Shown: piece by piece, positions 28,138 to 37,851 of the stretch
How positions within the stretch are numbered: the stretch's first letter is position 1
Layout of the letters: every line of letters begins with the position of its first letter
Source of the DNA: Paramesorhizobium endophyticum
Lineage (GTDB): Bacteria; Pseudomonadota; Alphaproteobacteria; Rhizobiales; Rhizobiaceae
Direction: 5' to 3'
Length of the DNA stretch: 64,000 nt
NCBI RefSeq assembly: GCF_014640615.1
Contig: NZ_BMHH01000011.1
Span: 62,001 to 126,000, forward strand
Position numbers and translations under genes: made by a program
Notes under the pieces: generated by a model
The model's database searches: none
Told to the model about the DNA's origin: nothing
The model's input: the letters and a program-made list of their open reading frames with translations, nothing else

Positions 28138-30558
28138 ATGTCCGCATTTCGTATTCGTGTATTGTTGTGTACTTCCGTACTAGCGATGTCGGCTGATGCC
28201 GCTTTCGCCGATTACAAGCTCAACATCCTGCATAACAACGACTGGCACAGCCGGATCGAATCCATCAACAAATATGATTCCACCTGTTCCACCGAGGAAG
28301 AGGCGAAGAATGAGTGCTTCGGCGGCGCCGCTCGGTTGAAAGCGGCCATAGATAGCCGAAGGGGTGCGCTGAAGGACGAGAATGTCCTGCTCCTCAACGC
28401 GGGCGACAATTTCCAGGGCTCGCTCTTCTACACCACCTACAAGGGGGCTGCCGAAGCCGAATTCATGAACCTCATGAAGTTCGATGCCATGACCATCGGC
28501 AATCATGAGTTCGATGATGGCGAGGATGGGCTCGCGACCTTCATTGGCAAGACCGATTTCCCTGTTGTCAGCGCCAATGTGCGCACCGACGTGAAATCCG
28601 CCATCAAGGACAAGATCAAACCTTACCTCATCAAGGAAGTGGGCGGCACGAAGATCGCCATCGTCGGCGCCGTAACGAACGACACCGCCGAGCTCGCCTC
28701 TCCCGGTCCAAATGTCGGCATCGAGGACGATGTGAAGGCCATCACATCAGCCGTCGAGGAGGTGACGAAGCAAGGCGTCGACAAGGTGATCGCGCTCACC
28801 CATGTCGGCTACGCACGTGACATCGCCGCCATCGCCAAGATTCCAGGCGTCGATGTGGTGGTGGGCGGCCATTCCCACACCCTGCTCTCCAACACGGACA
28901 GCACGGCGGAAGGCCCCTACCCCACTTTCGTAGAGAATCCCGGCGGCTATTCGGTGCCCGTCGTCCAGGCGCGCTCCTATGGCAAATATCTCGGCGAGAT
29001 TGCCGTCACCTTCGACGACAAGGGCAAGCCGCTTTCAGCCAAGGGCGACCCTGTTCTCATCGATTCCTCGATCAAGCCGGACGAGGCAGTGCTCGCCCGC
29101 GTCAAGGAACTGGGCAAGCCCATCGAGGAACTGAAGGCGAAGGTTATCTCCAGCACGGTCGGCCCCATCGAGGGCGGGCGTGAGGTCTGCCGCGTGGCCG
29201 AATGCACTATGGGCAATCTCGTCGCAGATGCCATGCTCGACCGCGTGAAAAGCCAGGGCATTGCGATTGCCATCATGAATGGCGGCGGTCTGCGCGCCTC
29301 CATCGACGCCGGCGATATCAGCATGGGCGAAGTGCTGACCGTGCTGCCGTTTCAGAACACGCTCGCTACCTTCCAGTTGAAGGGTGCGGACGTAAAGGCG
29401 GCGCTGGAAAACGGCGTCAGCCAGGTGACCGAGGGCGGCGGGCGCTTCCCGCAGGTCGCGGGGCTGAAGTTCAGCTTCGACAAGTCGAAACCGGTGGGCG
29501 AGCGGGTTGCCGACATCCAGGTGCAGGATGGAAACAGCTGGAAGCCGCTGGATACGAAAGCCACTTACGGCGTCGTCTCCAACAATTTTATGCGCGGCGG
29601 CGGCGACGGCTACAAGATCTTCGCGACAGCGGCGGCGAACGCCTATGATTACGGCCCGGGCCTCGATCAGGTCGTCGCCGATTATCTCGCCAAGAACCGG
29701 TCCTACAAGCCCTATCTGGACGGGCGCATAAAGGCCGTCGCGACGCAAGTGGCAGCGAAGGCTCCCGAGCCGACGACAACAGGAACGATCAAGCCGGCCC
29801 AGAAAGCCGCGCCTGCCGAACCTGTCAACCCGGCTAAATCGATGGAAGCAGCGAAGACGATGGCCGCGGCCAAGCCGGCGGAAGAGGTGAAGAAGCCTGC
29901 AAAGCCGGACGCCGCCAAGGCCACAACGCCTGCAAAGCCGGCGGAAGCGGCAAAGCCTGCAAAGCCGGTGCAGACGATCAAGGCGAAGCCCGTGGAAGCC
30001 GCGAAGCCCATGAAGCCCGCTGCCACCGTCGCCAAGCCCGCAACCGCCGCCAAGCCAGCCCAGACGGTCAAGGCCAAACCCGCAACCCCGGCCAAGCCGG
30101 CACAAGCGGCCAAGGCCAAGCCCATGGAGCCGGCGAAGCCAGCAAAGACCCTCGCAGCGGCAAAACCCGCAAAGCCTGCCAAACCGGCTGCATCCGTCAA
30201 ACCTGCCAAAACCGCTGTTATCGTGCGGAAGAAACAGGCTGAAACACGCAAGCCCGTCACTCCGGTAAAGCAGGCCGTGGTGGCAAAGAAGGCCGCGCCG
30301 AAGCAGATTGCGAAGGCGAAGCAAGACACAAAGCAGAAGCCGGCCAAGCCGCAAACGCTGGCGCAATTGCTTGCCAAGCCCGCAAAGCCGAAAAAGCCCG
30401 TCGTGAAGAAGGTTCACCTCATCAAGGCGGGCGACACCTACTGGGATCTGGCGAAACGCTACTATGGCGATGCGACGGACTGGCCGAAGCTCCACAAGGC
30501 CAACAAATACGCCCCGCGCCGCCTGCCTATCGGTGTAAAACTGAGCATCCCGGCCTGA
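28138..30558 (+). CDS. Periplasmic 5'-nucleotidase with Lys/Pro/Ala tail and LysM domain
   Basis: An 806-residue protein. A signal peptide ends near ADAAFADYK. A calcineurin-like phosphoesterase domain (about 25-290) has LNILHNNDWHSR, LLLNAGDNFQGS, TIGNHEFDDG and VVVGGHSHT, the metal ligands. The C-terminal nucleotidase domain (about 325-510) follows, with NGGGLRASIDAGDISMGEVL. Residues about 540-745 are a low-complexity KPA-rich spacer, then a LysM domain, HLIKAGDTYWDLAKRYYG, for peptidoglycan binding. It should release nucleosides from nucleotides while tethered to the wall. ATG 28138 has GGGAG upstream. Confidence 0.9.
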   Translation: MSAFRIRVLLCTSVLAMSADAAFADYKLNILHNNDWHSRIESINKYDSTCSTEEEAKNECFGGAARLKAAIDSRRGALKDENVLLLNAGDNFQGSLFYTTYKGAAEAEFMNLMKFDAMTIGNHEFDDGEDGLATFIGKTDFPVVSANVRTDVKSAIKDKIKPYLIKEVGGTKIAIVGAVTNDTAELASPGPNVGIEDDVKAITSAVEEVTKQGVDKVIALTHVGYARDIAAIAKIPGVDVVVGGHSHTLLSNTDSTAEGPYPTFVENPGGYSVPVVQARSYGKYLGEIAVTFDDKGKPLSAKGDPVLIDSSIKPDEAVLARVKELGKPIEELKAKVISSTVGPIEGGREVCRVAECTMGNLVADAMLDRVKSQGIAIAIMNGGGLRASIDAGDISMGEVLTVLPFQNTLATFQLKGADVKAALENGVSQVTEGGGRFPQVAGLKFSFDKSKPVGERVADIQVQDGNSWKPLDTKATYGVVSNNFMRGGGDGYKIFATAAANAYDYGPGLDQVVADYLAKNRSYKPYLDGRIKAVATQVAAKAPEPTTTGTIKPAQKAAPAEPVNPAKSMEAAKTMAAAKPAEEVKKPAKPDAAKATTPAKPAEAAKPAKPVQTIKAKPVEAAKPMKPAATVAKPATAAKPAQTVKAKPATPAKPAQAAKAKPMEPAKPAKTLAAAKPAKPAKPAASVKPAKTAVIVRKKQAETRKPVTPVKQAVVAKKAAPKQIAKAKQDTKQKPAKPQTLAQLLAKPAKPKKPVVKKVHLIKAGDTYWDLAKRYYGDATDWPKLHKANKYAPRRLPIGVKLSIPA

Positions 30559-30568
30559 TCTTCTTCTT

Positions 30569-30691
30569 ACCCTCCCCCTAGCGGGGAGGGTCGCGAACGA
30601 AGTAAGTGGGGTGGCGAAGGATAGAGCGCAACCGTCACCACCCCCATCCGCCCGCTAACGCGGGCACCTTTCCCGCAAGGGGGAAGGAGGG
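30569..30691. repeat. Palindromic intergenic element (GTGGTGACG family)
   Basis: It contains GGGGTGGCG and CGTCACCACCCCCATCCG halves, with CCCTCCCCCTAGCGGGGAGG at the left and TTTCCCGCAAGGGGGAAGGA at the right. It follows the nucleotidase stop and precedes the next element at 30795. Confidence 0.7.
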
Positions 30692-30794
30692 AGCCGAACC
30701 TGCGCGCATTCGCTCAATTGTATTCTTAACCAGAAGACTCTACTTCTCCGCCCGGCTTTTAATTTGGAGCAGGATGCATTCGGTTGCATTCTGC

Positions 30795-30986
30795 TCTAGA
30801 GCGGTTCTTGTTTCGACGGAATTGCCAAGCGCCCTCGCCCTTCGAGGCTTCGTTCCGCTGCGCTCCACTACGCACCTCAGGATGAGGGCTACTGCGGCGT
30901 TGCAACCCTTCACCCTCATGGTGAGGTGCGAGCGTAGCGAGCCTCGAACCACGAGGGTGAAGGGCGCACAGTTGTTTCCGTCTAGA
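30795..30986. repeat. TCTAGA-flanked ~190-bp dispersed element, copy 2
   Basis: It is bounded by TCTAGA at 30795-30800 and TCTAGA at 30981-30986. Internal blocks AAGCGCCCTCGCCCTTCGAG, CACCTCAGGATGAGGGCTAC and GAACCACGAGGGTGAAGGGC also occur in copies 1 and 3. It lies upstream of hemH, leaving about 40 bp for the hemH promoter/leader. No coding content. Confidence 0.8.
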
Positions 30987-31027
30987 TATGAAAATGCTCT
31001 AAATGCCCCAGGGCAAGGAGAAATGAC

Positions 31028-32053
31028 ATGAGCGAAGCGGGTGAAACACGGGTTGCGAAGGGCGCCATGCCCAAGGTCGGCGTGCTCTTGGTCAATCTCG
31101 GCACCCCTGACGGCACGGATTTCGCCAATATGCGGCGGTATCTGAAGGAGTTCCTCTCCGACCGCCGCGTCATCGAATGGCCGCGCGCCGTCTGGTATCC
31201 GATCCTCTACGGCATCGTGCTCAACACCCGCCCGAAGCGTTCCGGCAAGCTCTACGACCGTATTTGGAACCGCGAAAAGAACGAGTCGCCTCTGCGCACC
31301 TTCACCCGCGCGCAGGGCGAGAAGCTGGCCACTTCGCTCGCGGAATACCCCAATGTCGTGGTCGATTGGGCGATGCGCTATGGCCAGCCCTCCATCGAAA
31401 CCGTGCTGACGCGGCTGCGGGAGCAGGGCTGCCAGCGCATCGTCATGTTCCCGCTCTATCCGCAATATTCGGCCACCACCACGGCAACGGTGAACGACAA
31501 ATTCTTCGAGGCGCTGATGAAGACGCGCTTCATGCCCTCGTCACGCACCGTGCCCTCCTATGAGGACGAGCCCGTCTATATCGAGGCCCTGGCGACCTCC
31601 ATCGAGAAGCACCTCAAGACACTCGCCTTCGAGCCGGAAGTGGTGATTGCCTCCTATCACGGCATTCCCAAAAGCTATGCCGAGCGCGGCGACCCCTACC
31701 CCGCCCATTGCCAGACCACCACGCGCCTCCTGCGCGAGCGGCTGGGCTGGGACGAGAAAAAGCTGATCACCTGCTTCCAGTCCCGCTTCGGCCCCGAGGA
31801 ATGGCTCCAGCCCTATACGGACAAGACCGTCGAGCGCCTGGCGCAGGAAGGCGTCAAATCCATCGCCATCTTCAATCCCGGCTTCGTCTCGGATTGCCTG
31901 GAAACGCTGGATGAGATCGGCAACGAGGCAGCCCATAGTTTCCGCGAGAACGGCGGTGTCAATTTCAGCTTCATCCCCTGCCTCAACGATTCCGAAGAGG
32001 GCATGGCGGTGATCGAGACATTGGTGCGCCGCGAGTTGCAAGGCTGGGTGTAG
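31028..32053 (+). CDS. hemH: Ferrochelatase
   Basis: A 341-residue enzyme inserting Fe2+ into protoporphyrin IX, the last step of protoheme synthesis. VGVLLVNLGTPDG opens the fold. VIASYHGIPKSYAERGDPYP has the catalytic His. CFQSRFGPEEWLQPYTDKTV and FVSDCLETLDEIG are signature segments. No C-terminal extension is present. Start ATG 31028 is preceded by AAGGAG at the right distance; a nearer ATG at 31023 opens onto an immediate stop. A dispersed repeat lies just upstream. Confidence 0.95.
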   Translation: MSEAGETRVAKGAMPKVGVLLVNLGTPDGTDFANMRRYLKEFLSDRRVIEWPRAVWYPILYGIVLNTRPKRSGKLYDRIWNREKNESPLRTFTRAQGEKLATSLAEYPNVVVDWAMRYGQPSIETVLTRLREQGCQRIVMFPLYPQYSATTTATVNDKFFEALMKTRFMPSSRTVPSYEDEPVYIEALATSIEKHLKTLAFEPEVVIASYHGIPKSYAERGDPYPAHCQTTTRLLRERLGWDEKKLITCFQSRFGPEEWLQPYTDKTVERLAQEGVKSIAIFNPGFVSDCLETLDEIGNEAAHSFRENGGVNFSFIPCLNDSEEGMAVIETLVRRELQGWV

Positions 32054-32144
32054 TGGAAGGAAAATAGCGCAGGGGTGGTATTCACCATTGCCACAACCGC
32101 CCGCTCGCCTTACTTACATTTTTGATAAGATAGGGATTTGAGCA

Positions 32145-33146
32145 ATGACGGGTTTGGACATCACACTTCTCATTCTGGCCGCGCTGGTTCTGGCGACGCT
32201 GTTCGCCGGCATCAAGACCGTGCCGCAGGGCTATAATTACACCGTCGAGCGGTTCGGCCGTTACACGCGCACGCTCAATCCCGGGCTCAGCCTGATCGTT
32301 CCGTTTTTCGACCGCATCGGCGCACGCCTCAACATGATGGAGCAGGTGCTCGACGTACCGACGCAAGAGGTCATCACCCGCGACAACGCCATTGTCGGCG
32401 TCGATGGCGTGGCCTTCTATCAGGTGCTCAATGCCGCACAGGCGGCCTATCAGGTCGCAAATTTGCAGAATGCCATCCTCAATCTGACCATGACCAACAT
32501 CCGCACCGTCATGGGCTCGATGGATCTCGACGAGCTTCTCTCCAACCGCGACGCCATCAATGACCGCCTGCTGCGTGTCGTCGATGGGGCCGCGCATCCA
32601 TGGGGCATCAAGATGACCCGTGTGGAGATCAAGGACATCAATCCTCCGGCCGATATCATCGCCTCCATGGGCCGTCAGATGAAAGCCGAGCGCGACAAGC
32701 GCGCGCAGGTGCTGGAGGCCGAGGGCGACCGCGCCGCGCAAATCCTGCGCGCAGAGGGTTTGAAACAGGCGCAGATCCTTGGAGCCGAGGGCAAGCTTGA
32801 AGCCGCAAAGCGCGAGGCGGACGCCCGCGAGCGCCTGGCGGAAGCGGAGGCGACAGCCACACGGCTCGTTTCCGAAGCCGTCTCCAACGGCAATGTGCAG
32901 GCGCTCAACTATTTCGTTGCGCAGAAATACACGGAAGCTCTGGGTCAGATCGCCAGCGCCAACAACCAGAAAATCGTGCTGATGCCGCTCGAGGCCAGCG
33001 CGTTGATCGGCTCGCTCGGCGGCATCGGCGCCATCGCGAAGGAAGTCTTCGGCGATAGCGGAGCCCCCTCCAACCCCGCGCCGCAATCCCCCGCTCCATC
33101 CCGCCCGCGCAGCGTTCCATCAGCGGGGCGCGGTAAGGACGTATAA
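32145..33146 (+). CDS. SPFH/stomatin-like membrane protein (QmcA type)
   Basis: A 333-residue protein. An N-terminal transmembrane helix (about residues 3-22) is followed by the SPFH domain: [20 protein letters not shown], then [20 protein letters not shown], then [17 protein letters not shown]. Residues about 180-245 form an Ala/Glu-rich coiled-coil ([18 protein letters not shown]). The C-terminus is Pro/Ser-rich. These proteins form membrane-bound oligomers and pair with an NfeD partner, encoded next at 33249. Confidence 0.9.
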   Translation: MTGLDITLLILAALVLATLFAGIKTVPQGYNYTVERFGRYTRTLNPGLSLIVPFFDRIGARLNMMEQVLDVPTQEVITRDNAIVGVDGVAFYQVLNAAQAAYQVANLQNAILNLTMTNIRTVMGSMDLDELLSNRDAINDRLLRVVDGAAHPWGIKMTRVEIKDINPPADIIASMGRQMKAERDKRAQVLEAEGDRAAQILRAEGLKQAQILGAEGKLEAAKREADARERLAEAEATATRLVSEAVSNGNVQALNYFVAQKYTEALGQIASANNQKIVLMPLEASALIGSLGGIGAIAKEVFGDSGAPSNPAPQSPAPSRPRSVPSAGRGKDV

Positions 33147-33154
33147 ATAGAAAC

Positions 33155-33214
33155 CGTTGGCGGGACAGCGCCCCCTCTGCCCGGCCGGGCAGAGGGGGCG
33201 CTGTCCCGCCGACG
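33155..33214. repeat. Almost perfect 60-bp palindrome between the SPFH and NfeD genes
   Basis: The halves 33159-33184 (GGCGGGACAGCGCCCCCTCT and onward) and 33185-33210 are exact complements with no loop; the 4 flanking bases on each side match with one mismatch. It is the shortest, most symmetrical member of the CCCCCTCTGCCC family and may be a stable RNA or DNA hairpin between the two cotranscribed genes. Confidence 0.85.
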
Positions 33215-33248
33215 TTACTATATAAAGCTATAAACCGGACGAAGCATC

Positions 33249-33722
33249 ATGATCGTCGAATTTCTGACCAATCTCGGCATATGGAACTGGCTCGTTCTCG
33301 GGCTGGTCCTGCTCATGCTGGAAATCCTGGCGCCCGGCATCTTCTTCATCTGGTTCGGGCTTGCCGCGCTGGTGACGGGGGCGCTCGCCTTTCTCCTCGC
33401 CTCGTCGGCGGCTGGCTTCGGCTGGCAGCTTCAGACGGTCGTGTTCCTCGTGCTCGCCGTCCTCTTCGCGCTGGCGGGCCGCCGCTTCTTCGGCTCGCGA
33501 AGCGATGATTCAGACGATCCCCTCCTCAACCGCCGCGGCCAGCAGCTTGTCGGCCAGCGCGCCACGCTGACGGAACCGATCGTCAATGGCCGCGGCCGCA
33601 TCCGCATGAATGACACCATGTGGCGTGTAAAAGGTCCAGACCTCCCCGCCGGAACGGAAGTTCGCGTGGTCGGGTTCGATCCGGTTTCGCTGGAAATGGA
33701 CGTTGAGGGAATAAGGGAATAA
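33249..33722 (+). CDS. NfeD-family membrane protein
   Basis: A 157-residue protein with about three hydrophobic segments (around residues 12-32, 33-50 and 58-78) and a soluble C-terminal OB-fold-like domain (RAT-LTEPIVNGRGRIRMNDTMW). NfeD proteins partner stomatin-like proteins in membrane microdomains; the upstream SPFH gene fits this pairing. It lies 100 bp after that gene, the gap being mostly the palindrome at 33155-33214. Confidence 0.88.
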   Translation: MIVEFLTNLGIWNWLVLGLVLLMLEILAPGIFFIWFGLAALVTGALAFLLASSAAGFGWQLQTVVFLVLAVLFALAGRRFFGSRSDDSDDPLLNRRGQQLVGQRATLTEPIVNGRGRIRMNDTMWRVKGPDLPAGTEVRVVGFDPVSLEMDVEGIRE

Positions 33723-33782
33723 GGGAAGATACCCGTCTATCGGGCCATGGCAGCCGCCAACATATTCCCTTATTCCCCTTAA

Positions 33783-34778
33783 CTAAGCCACTCCGATCCG
33801 CAGCAGGTCGTGGAAATGCACCAGCCCTACAGGGCGATTTTCCTCGGTTGCGATCAGCGCGCTGATATTATGCTCGTTGAGGATGCTCATCGCCGCGCCG
33901 ACCAGCATCTGCGGCGCGACCACCTTTGGGTTCGGCGTCATGATCTCGTCGACACGCGTCGTCGCAAGGTTGCGGTGAAGATTGCGCGCCAGGTCGCCGT
34001 CCGTGATGATGCCGGCCAGCCTCCCCTCGGCATCGACAATACCGACGCAGCCGAAACGCTTGTGTGAGAGCACCTGCATTGCCTCGGGCAAGGACGTGCC
34101 GAGCGGCACCAGCGGCAGTTCGTCGCCGCGATGCATGATATCGCGCACATGGGTGAGGCTTGCCCCCAGCGAGCCGCCGGGGTGGAAAGTGCGGAAATCG
34201 CCCGCCGTGAAGCCGCGCGCCTCCAGCAGCGCCACCACGAGCGCGTCGCCCATGGCAAGCTGCATCAGCGTCGACGTGGTGGGGGCAAGGCCGTGCGGGC
34301 AGGCTTCGTCCGCCCGGGGCAGTAGGAGCATTATGTCGGCCTCGCGGCCGAGCGTGGAATTCTCCCGCGAGGTGAGCGCGATCAGCGGAATGCGAAAACG
34401 CCGCGAATAGCTGACGATGCCCTTGAGCTCCGCCGTCTCGCCCGACCAGGAAAGCGCCAGAATGACGTCGTCGCTTCCCACCATGCCGAGGTCCCCATGA
34501 TTGGCCTCTGCCGAGTGGACGAAATGAGCGGGCGTTCCGGTGGAGGCGAGCGAGGCGGCGATCTTGGTGCCGATATGGCCGCTCTTGCCGACCCCCGTCA
34601 CGATGACGCGCCCAGGGCTGGCAACGATCCGTCCAACCGCTTCAGCGAATGGCTTGGAGAGGCCGTTTTGCAGCGCCTCTTCCAGCGCGCTAAGGCCCGC
34701 TTTTTCCGTTCCAATCGTGCGCAGCGCCGACTCGATGGCCGCCGCCGCATCCGCTTTTTTGTCTCTTATATCCTGCAT
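33783..34778 (-). CDS. kdsD: Arabinose-5-phosphate isomerase (KpsF/GutQ family)
   Basis: A 331-residue protein. The SIS domain (about residues 45-180) has VIVTGVGKSGHIGTKIAASL and GDVILALSWSGETAEL-type sugar-isomerase motifs. Two CBS domains follow (about 210-330). It converts ribulose 5-phosphate to arabinose 5-phosphate, the precursor of the KDO sugar of LPS. Start ATG 34778 is divergent from the beta-barrel gene at 34935. Confidence 0.92.
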   Translation of the reverse strand: MQDIRDKKADAAAAIESALRTIGTEKAGLSALEEALQNGLSKPFAEAVGRIVASPGRVIVTGVGKSGHIGTKIAASLASTGTPAHFVHSAEANHGDLGMVGSDDVILALSWSGETAELKGIVSYSRRFRIPLIALTSRENSTLGREADIMLLLPRADEACPHGLAPTTSTLMQLAMGDALVVALLEARGFTAGDFRTFHPGGSLGASLTHVRDIMHRGDELPLVPLGTSLPEAMQVLSHKRFGCVGIVDAEGRLAGIITDGDLARNLHRNLATTRVDEIMTPNPKVVAPQMLVGAAMSILNEHNISALIATEENRPVGLVHFHDLLRIGVA

Positions 34779-34934
34779 GGGGTGAAGCGTTAGCGCTTCG
34801 CCGCGCGCCTGTCCAATATTTGTTGCTTGGGAAGAGCGTCAATCTCCCTCAACAAACGGTTAAGGAAACCATGCGTTAACCATGTGGATTTACGGTCCGG
34901 GAACCATGTTGGGAATCGGGTTCCAGTCCAGATC

Positions 34935-36527
34935 ATGCATCACGCCGCATCGCCTGCCGGCAGTCATCTGCCCATAGCCAGGAAGCGCAGGTTCGCCGCG
35001 CTGCTTCTGGCCGGCGTTGCCTTGAGTACCTTCAATCTCCCAGCCTTGGCGCAGGACACAGCTCTGCGCGGATCGCTTCAGGAAGCCGCGCCCTACCAGC
35101 CAGCAAGCGCCGGTGCAGTGCCGGACGACGATGCACCCGACAATGGCGGCTATGCCGTCAGCGTTGACGAGAACACGCTGCAGGGCCTGCCCATCGAACC
35201 ACAGGGCCTGCCCGGCTCGCCGCAGACCGAGGAAAATACAAATCGCCGCCCCACGCCCGCCGACGATCAATCCGCGCCCATCGATCTGCGCACCGGGCCG
35301 CTAAGCGAAGATCTTGACGATACGGGCCGCGTGGCGCGAGACAATCAGCGGGAGCCGCCGATCGACGGCCATCCGCGCACCCGCACCGAGGCCGACCCCT
35401 TCGCGCCCTTGGGCATCCGCGCCCGCTCGTTCATCCTGCGCCCCAGCATCGAACAGGGCATCCGCGCCACCAGCAATGCCGACACCAGTTCCGACGGCAG
35501 GAGCGCGATCCTGTCCGAAACCACGCTGCGATTGGGCGCTCAGTCCGACTGGTCGCGCCATCAGGCGACGCTCGACGCCTCCGGCAATATCGTCAAGACG
35601 CTCTCCGGTCAGAAAGTCGACGAGCCGCGCATCGACATTGAAAGCGGCCTGCGGCTCGATTTGAACGACGCCACGAAGGTCAATATCGGCGCGGGTTATC
35701 ATCTGCGCCGCGAAAGCGCGTCCAACCCCTCCGGCGTTATCGGCGCCCTGAAGCGCCCCATCGTGCAGACGCTGAACGGCTCCCTCGGCGTGGAACGCGA
35801 TATGGGCGTGTTCTTCGGCGCGGCCACGGCGAGGGTCGAGCGCTCCGTCTATGGCGACGCCGAACTGTCCGGTGGCGGCAAGGTCACCCAGAAGGATCGC
35901 GACGCCAATCTCGTGACCGTGACGTTGCGCGGCGGCTACGAGATCTCAGAAGCGATAAAGCCCTTTGCCGAAATCGAAGCCGGCAGGCGGATCTATGACC
36001 AGAAGCACGACTCCAACGGCTATGAGCGCGACGCCACGCGCCTCGGCCTGCGCGTCGGCTCCATCGTCGATATGGGCGAGAAGCTGAATGGCGAATTCTC
36101 GGTCGGTTACCTGCGCGAGAATATCGAGGATGAACGGCTGAAGGATATCGGCGGCCTTTGGGTGAATGCCGCGATGAACTGGTCGCCCGAGCGCGGCACG
36201 GATGTGCGGATTTCGGGACAGACCATCGTCGATGGCGGAACCGCACCCGGCGACAGCGGCAATATCCTCTATCTCGCGAATATCGACGTGAAGCGCCTGA
36301 TCCGCGCCAACCTGACTTTCGAAACAGGCCTGGACCTGACCCTGCGCGACAATCGCGACGGCACAAGCCTCGACTACGGCCTCGGCGCGGAAATCGGCGC
36401 CACCTACTGGTTCAACCGCTTCGTCGGCATCAACGGACGCCTGCGCCACGAATTCATGAAGAGCGACGTCAGTTGGCGGGAATATACAGCCAACAGCGTC
36501 TATGTCGGAGTGAAGGTGCAGCGGTAG
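34935..36527 (+). CDS. Outer-membrane beta-barrel protein
   Basis: A 530-residue protein with a signal peptide (about residues 12-38, ...LPALAQDTALRG). Residues about 40-155 are a Pro/Asp-rich soluble stretch (PQTEENTNRRPTPADDQSAP). The rest shows alternating-residue strands typical of a beta-barrel of about 12-18 strands (LRLGAQSDWSRHQATLDA, LNGEFSVGYLRENIEDERL) and ends in VYVGVKVQR. It resembles the BBP2-type outer-membrane family. Start uncertain: ATG 34935 or the earlier in-frame 34827. Function unknown; a polysaccharide or envelope role is possible given kdsD and galU nearby. Confidence 0.72.
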   Translation: MHHAASPAGSHLPIARKRRFAALLLAGVALSTFNLPALAQDTALRGSLQEAAPYQPASAGAVPDDDAPDNGGYAVSVDENTLQGLPIEPQGLPGSPQTEENTNRRPTPADDQSAPIDLRTGPLSEDLDDTGRVARDNQREPPIDGHPRTRTEADPFAPLGIRARSFILRPSIEQGIRATSNADTSSDGRSAILSETTLRLGAQSDWSRHQATLDASGNIVKTLSGQKVDEPRIDIESGLRLDLNDATKVNIGAGYHLRRESASNPSGVIGALKRPIVQTLNGSLGVERDMGVFFGAATARVERSVYGDAELSGGGKVTQKDRDANLVTVTLRGGYEISEAIKPFAEIEAGRRIYDQKHDSNGYERDATRLGLRVGSIVDMGEKLNGEFSVGYLRENIEDERLKDIGGLWVNAAMNWSPERGTDVRISGQTIVDGGTAPGDSGNILYLANIDVKRLIRANLTFETGLDLTLRDNRDGTSLDYGLGAEIGATYWFNRFVGINGRLRHEFMKSDVSWREYTANSVYVGVKVQR

Positions 36528-36530
36528 CCT

Positions 36531-36714
36531 TACCCTCCCCCTTGCGGGGGTCCGAAGGACGGGCGAGACCCGTGGCTCGCCCCGGCAAGACGCGAACGAA
36601 GTGATCGGGGTGGGGGTGGTGACGTTTGCGCTACTTCCTTCAGCCAGGGCGCAAACGTCACCACCCCCATCCGCCCGCTACGCGGGCACCTTCCCCGCAA
36701 GGGGGAAGGAGGGC
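36531..36714. repeat. Palindromic intergenic element (GTGGTGACG family), extended copy
   Basis: It contains GGGGTGGGGGTGGTGACG and CGTCACCACCCCCATCCGCC, with the family ends. The left part has an extra segment (GTCCGAAGGACGGGCGAGAC). It lies between the convergent beta-barrel and galU genes. Confidence 0.75.
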
Positions 36715-36721
36715 GTCAGCG

Positions 36722-37618
36722 CTAGCTGCCTATCTTGATCGTCTGCAGCAATTCCCCAATCGAATGCTCGACATTCGGACGAATATCGCTGCGCCACAGG
36801 GCGAAGGCGACATTGGCTTCGATGAAGCCTTCCTTGGAGCCGCAATCGAAGGTGCGGCCCGTATAGTGGAAGCCGTAGAAGGGCTGTTCCTTGGCGAGCT
36901 TCAGCATCCCGTCGGTCAGTTGGATTTCTCCGCCCGAGCCCTTTTCCTGATTTTCGAGAATATCGAAAATCTCCGGCTGGAGGATGTAGCGACCGTTGAT
37001 GTAGAGGTTCGACGGCGCAGTGCCCTTGGCGGGCTTTTCCACCATGCCGGTCACCTTGAACCCGTTGCCGACAGGCTCGCCGCGACCGACGATGCCGTAT
37101 TTATGCGCTTCCGCCGGGTCGCATTCCTGCACGGCGATGACATTGCCGCCGCTCTCCTCGTAAAGCTCCACCATCTCGGCGAGGCAGCTCTTTTTCGATT
37201 GCATCACCATGTCGGGCAGCAGCAATGCGAAGGGCTCGTCGCCTACAAGCTCGCGCGCGCACCAGACGGCGTGGCCGAGCCCCAGCGGCACCTGCTGGCG
37301 GGTGAAGCTCGCCGTGCCCGGCTGGGGCTGAATGCTCTGGAGATGATCGAGAAGCTCGTTCTTGCCGCGTTCGGCAAGCGTCGAATAAAGCTCGACCTGC
37401 GCGTCGAAATAATCCTCGATCACTGCCTTGTTGCGGCCGGTGACGAAGATCAGATGCTCAATCCCCGCCTCGCGCGCCTCATCCACGACATACTGGATGA
37501 CCGGCTTGTCGACGACGGGCAGCATTTCCTTCGGAATGGACTTGGTGGCCGGCAAGAAGCGGGTCCCCAGGCCTGCCACGGGGAAAATTGCCTTGCGGAT
37601 CTTTTTCTTCGAACTCAT
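36722..37618 (-). CDS. galU: UTP-glucose-1-phosphate uridylyltransferase
   Basis: A 298-residue nucleotidyltransferase. The N-terminal [20 protein letters not shown] and [19 protein letters not shown] carry the nucleotide-binding loop, ending in [28 protein letters not shown] and [10 protein letters not shown] bind UTP. It makes UDP-glucose for glycans, cyclic glucan and LPS core. Start ATG 37618 is taken because the upstream part of the long frame has no family similarity. It is divergent from the transglycosylase gene. Confidence 0.95.
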   Translation of the reverse strand: MSSKKKIRKAIFPVAGLGTRFLPATKSIPKEMLPVVDKPVIQYVVDEAREAGIEHLIFVTGRNKAVIEDYFDAQVELYSTLAERGKNELLDHLQSIQPQPGTASFTRQQVPLGLGHAVWCARELVGDEPFALLLPDMVMQSKKSCLAEMVELYEESGGNVIAVQECDPAEAHKYGIVGRGEPVGNGFKVTGMVEKPAKGTAPSNLYINGRYILQPEIFDILENQEKGSGGEIQLTDGMLKLAKEQPFYGFHYTGRTFDCGSKEGFIEANVAFALWRSDIRPNVEHSIGELLQTIKIGS

Positions 37619-37851
37619 TCCTTTTCCAACTCCACAAAAGGGCCTGACAGGCTCAACTTCCAGCCGAATAACGATGAACATCGGCGGAAAGCAACACAAT
37701 AAGCAATCACGTTGCATATCGGCATAAAACGTGGATTGAGCGCATGAACAGCCCGCCCTGCCGAACTTCAGCCAGATGGTAAACCAATTGCTAACCCAAG
37801 GGCGATATTTTGCCGATTGTGAAGGGACTGCCGGGTTACAAGGAGTAAAGC

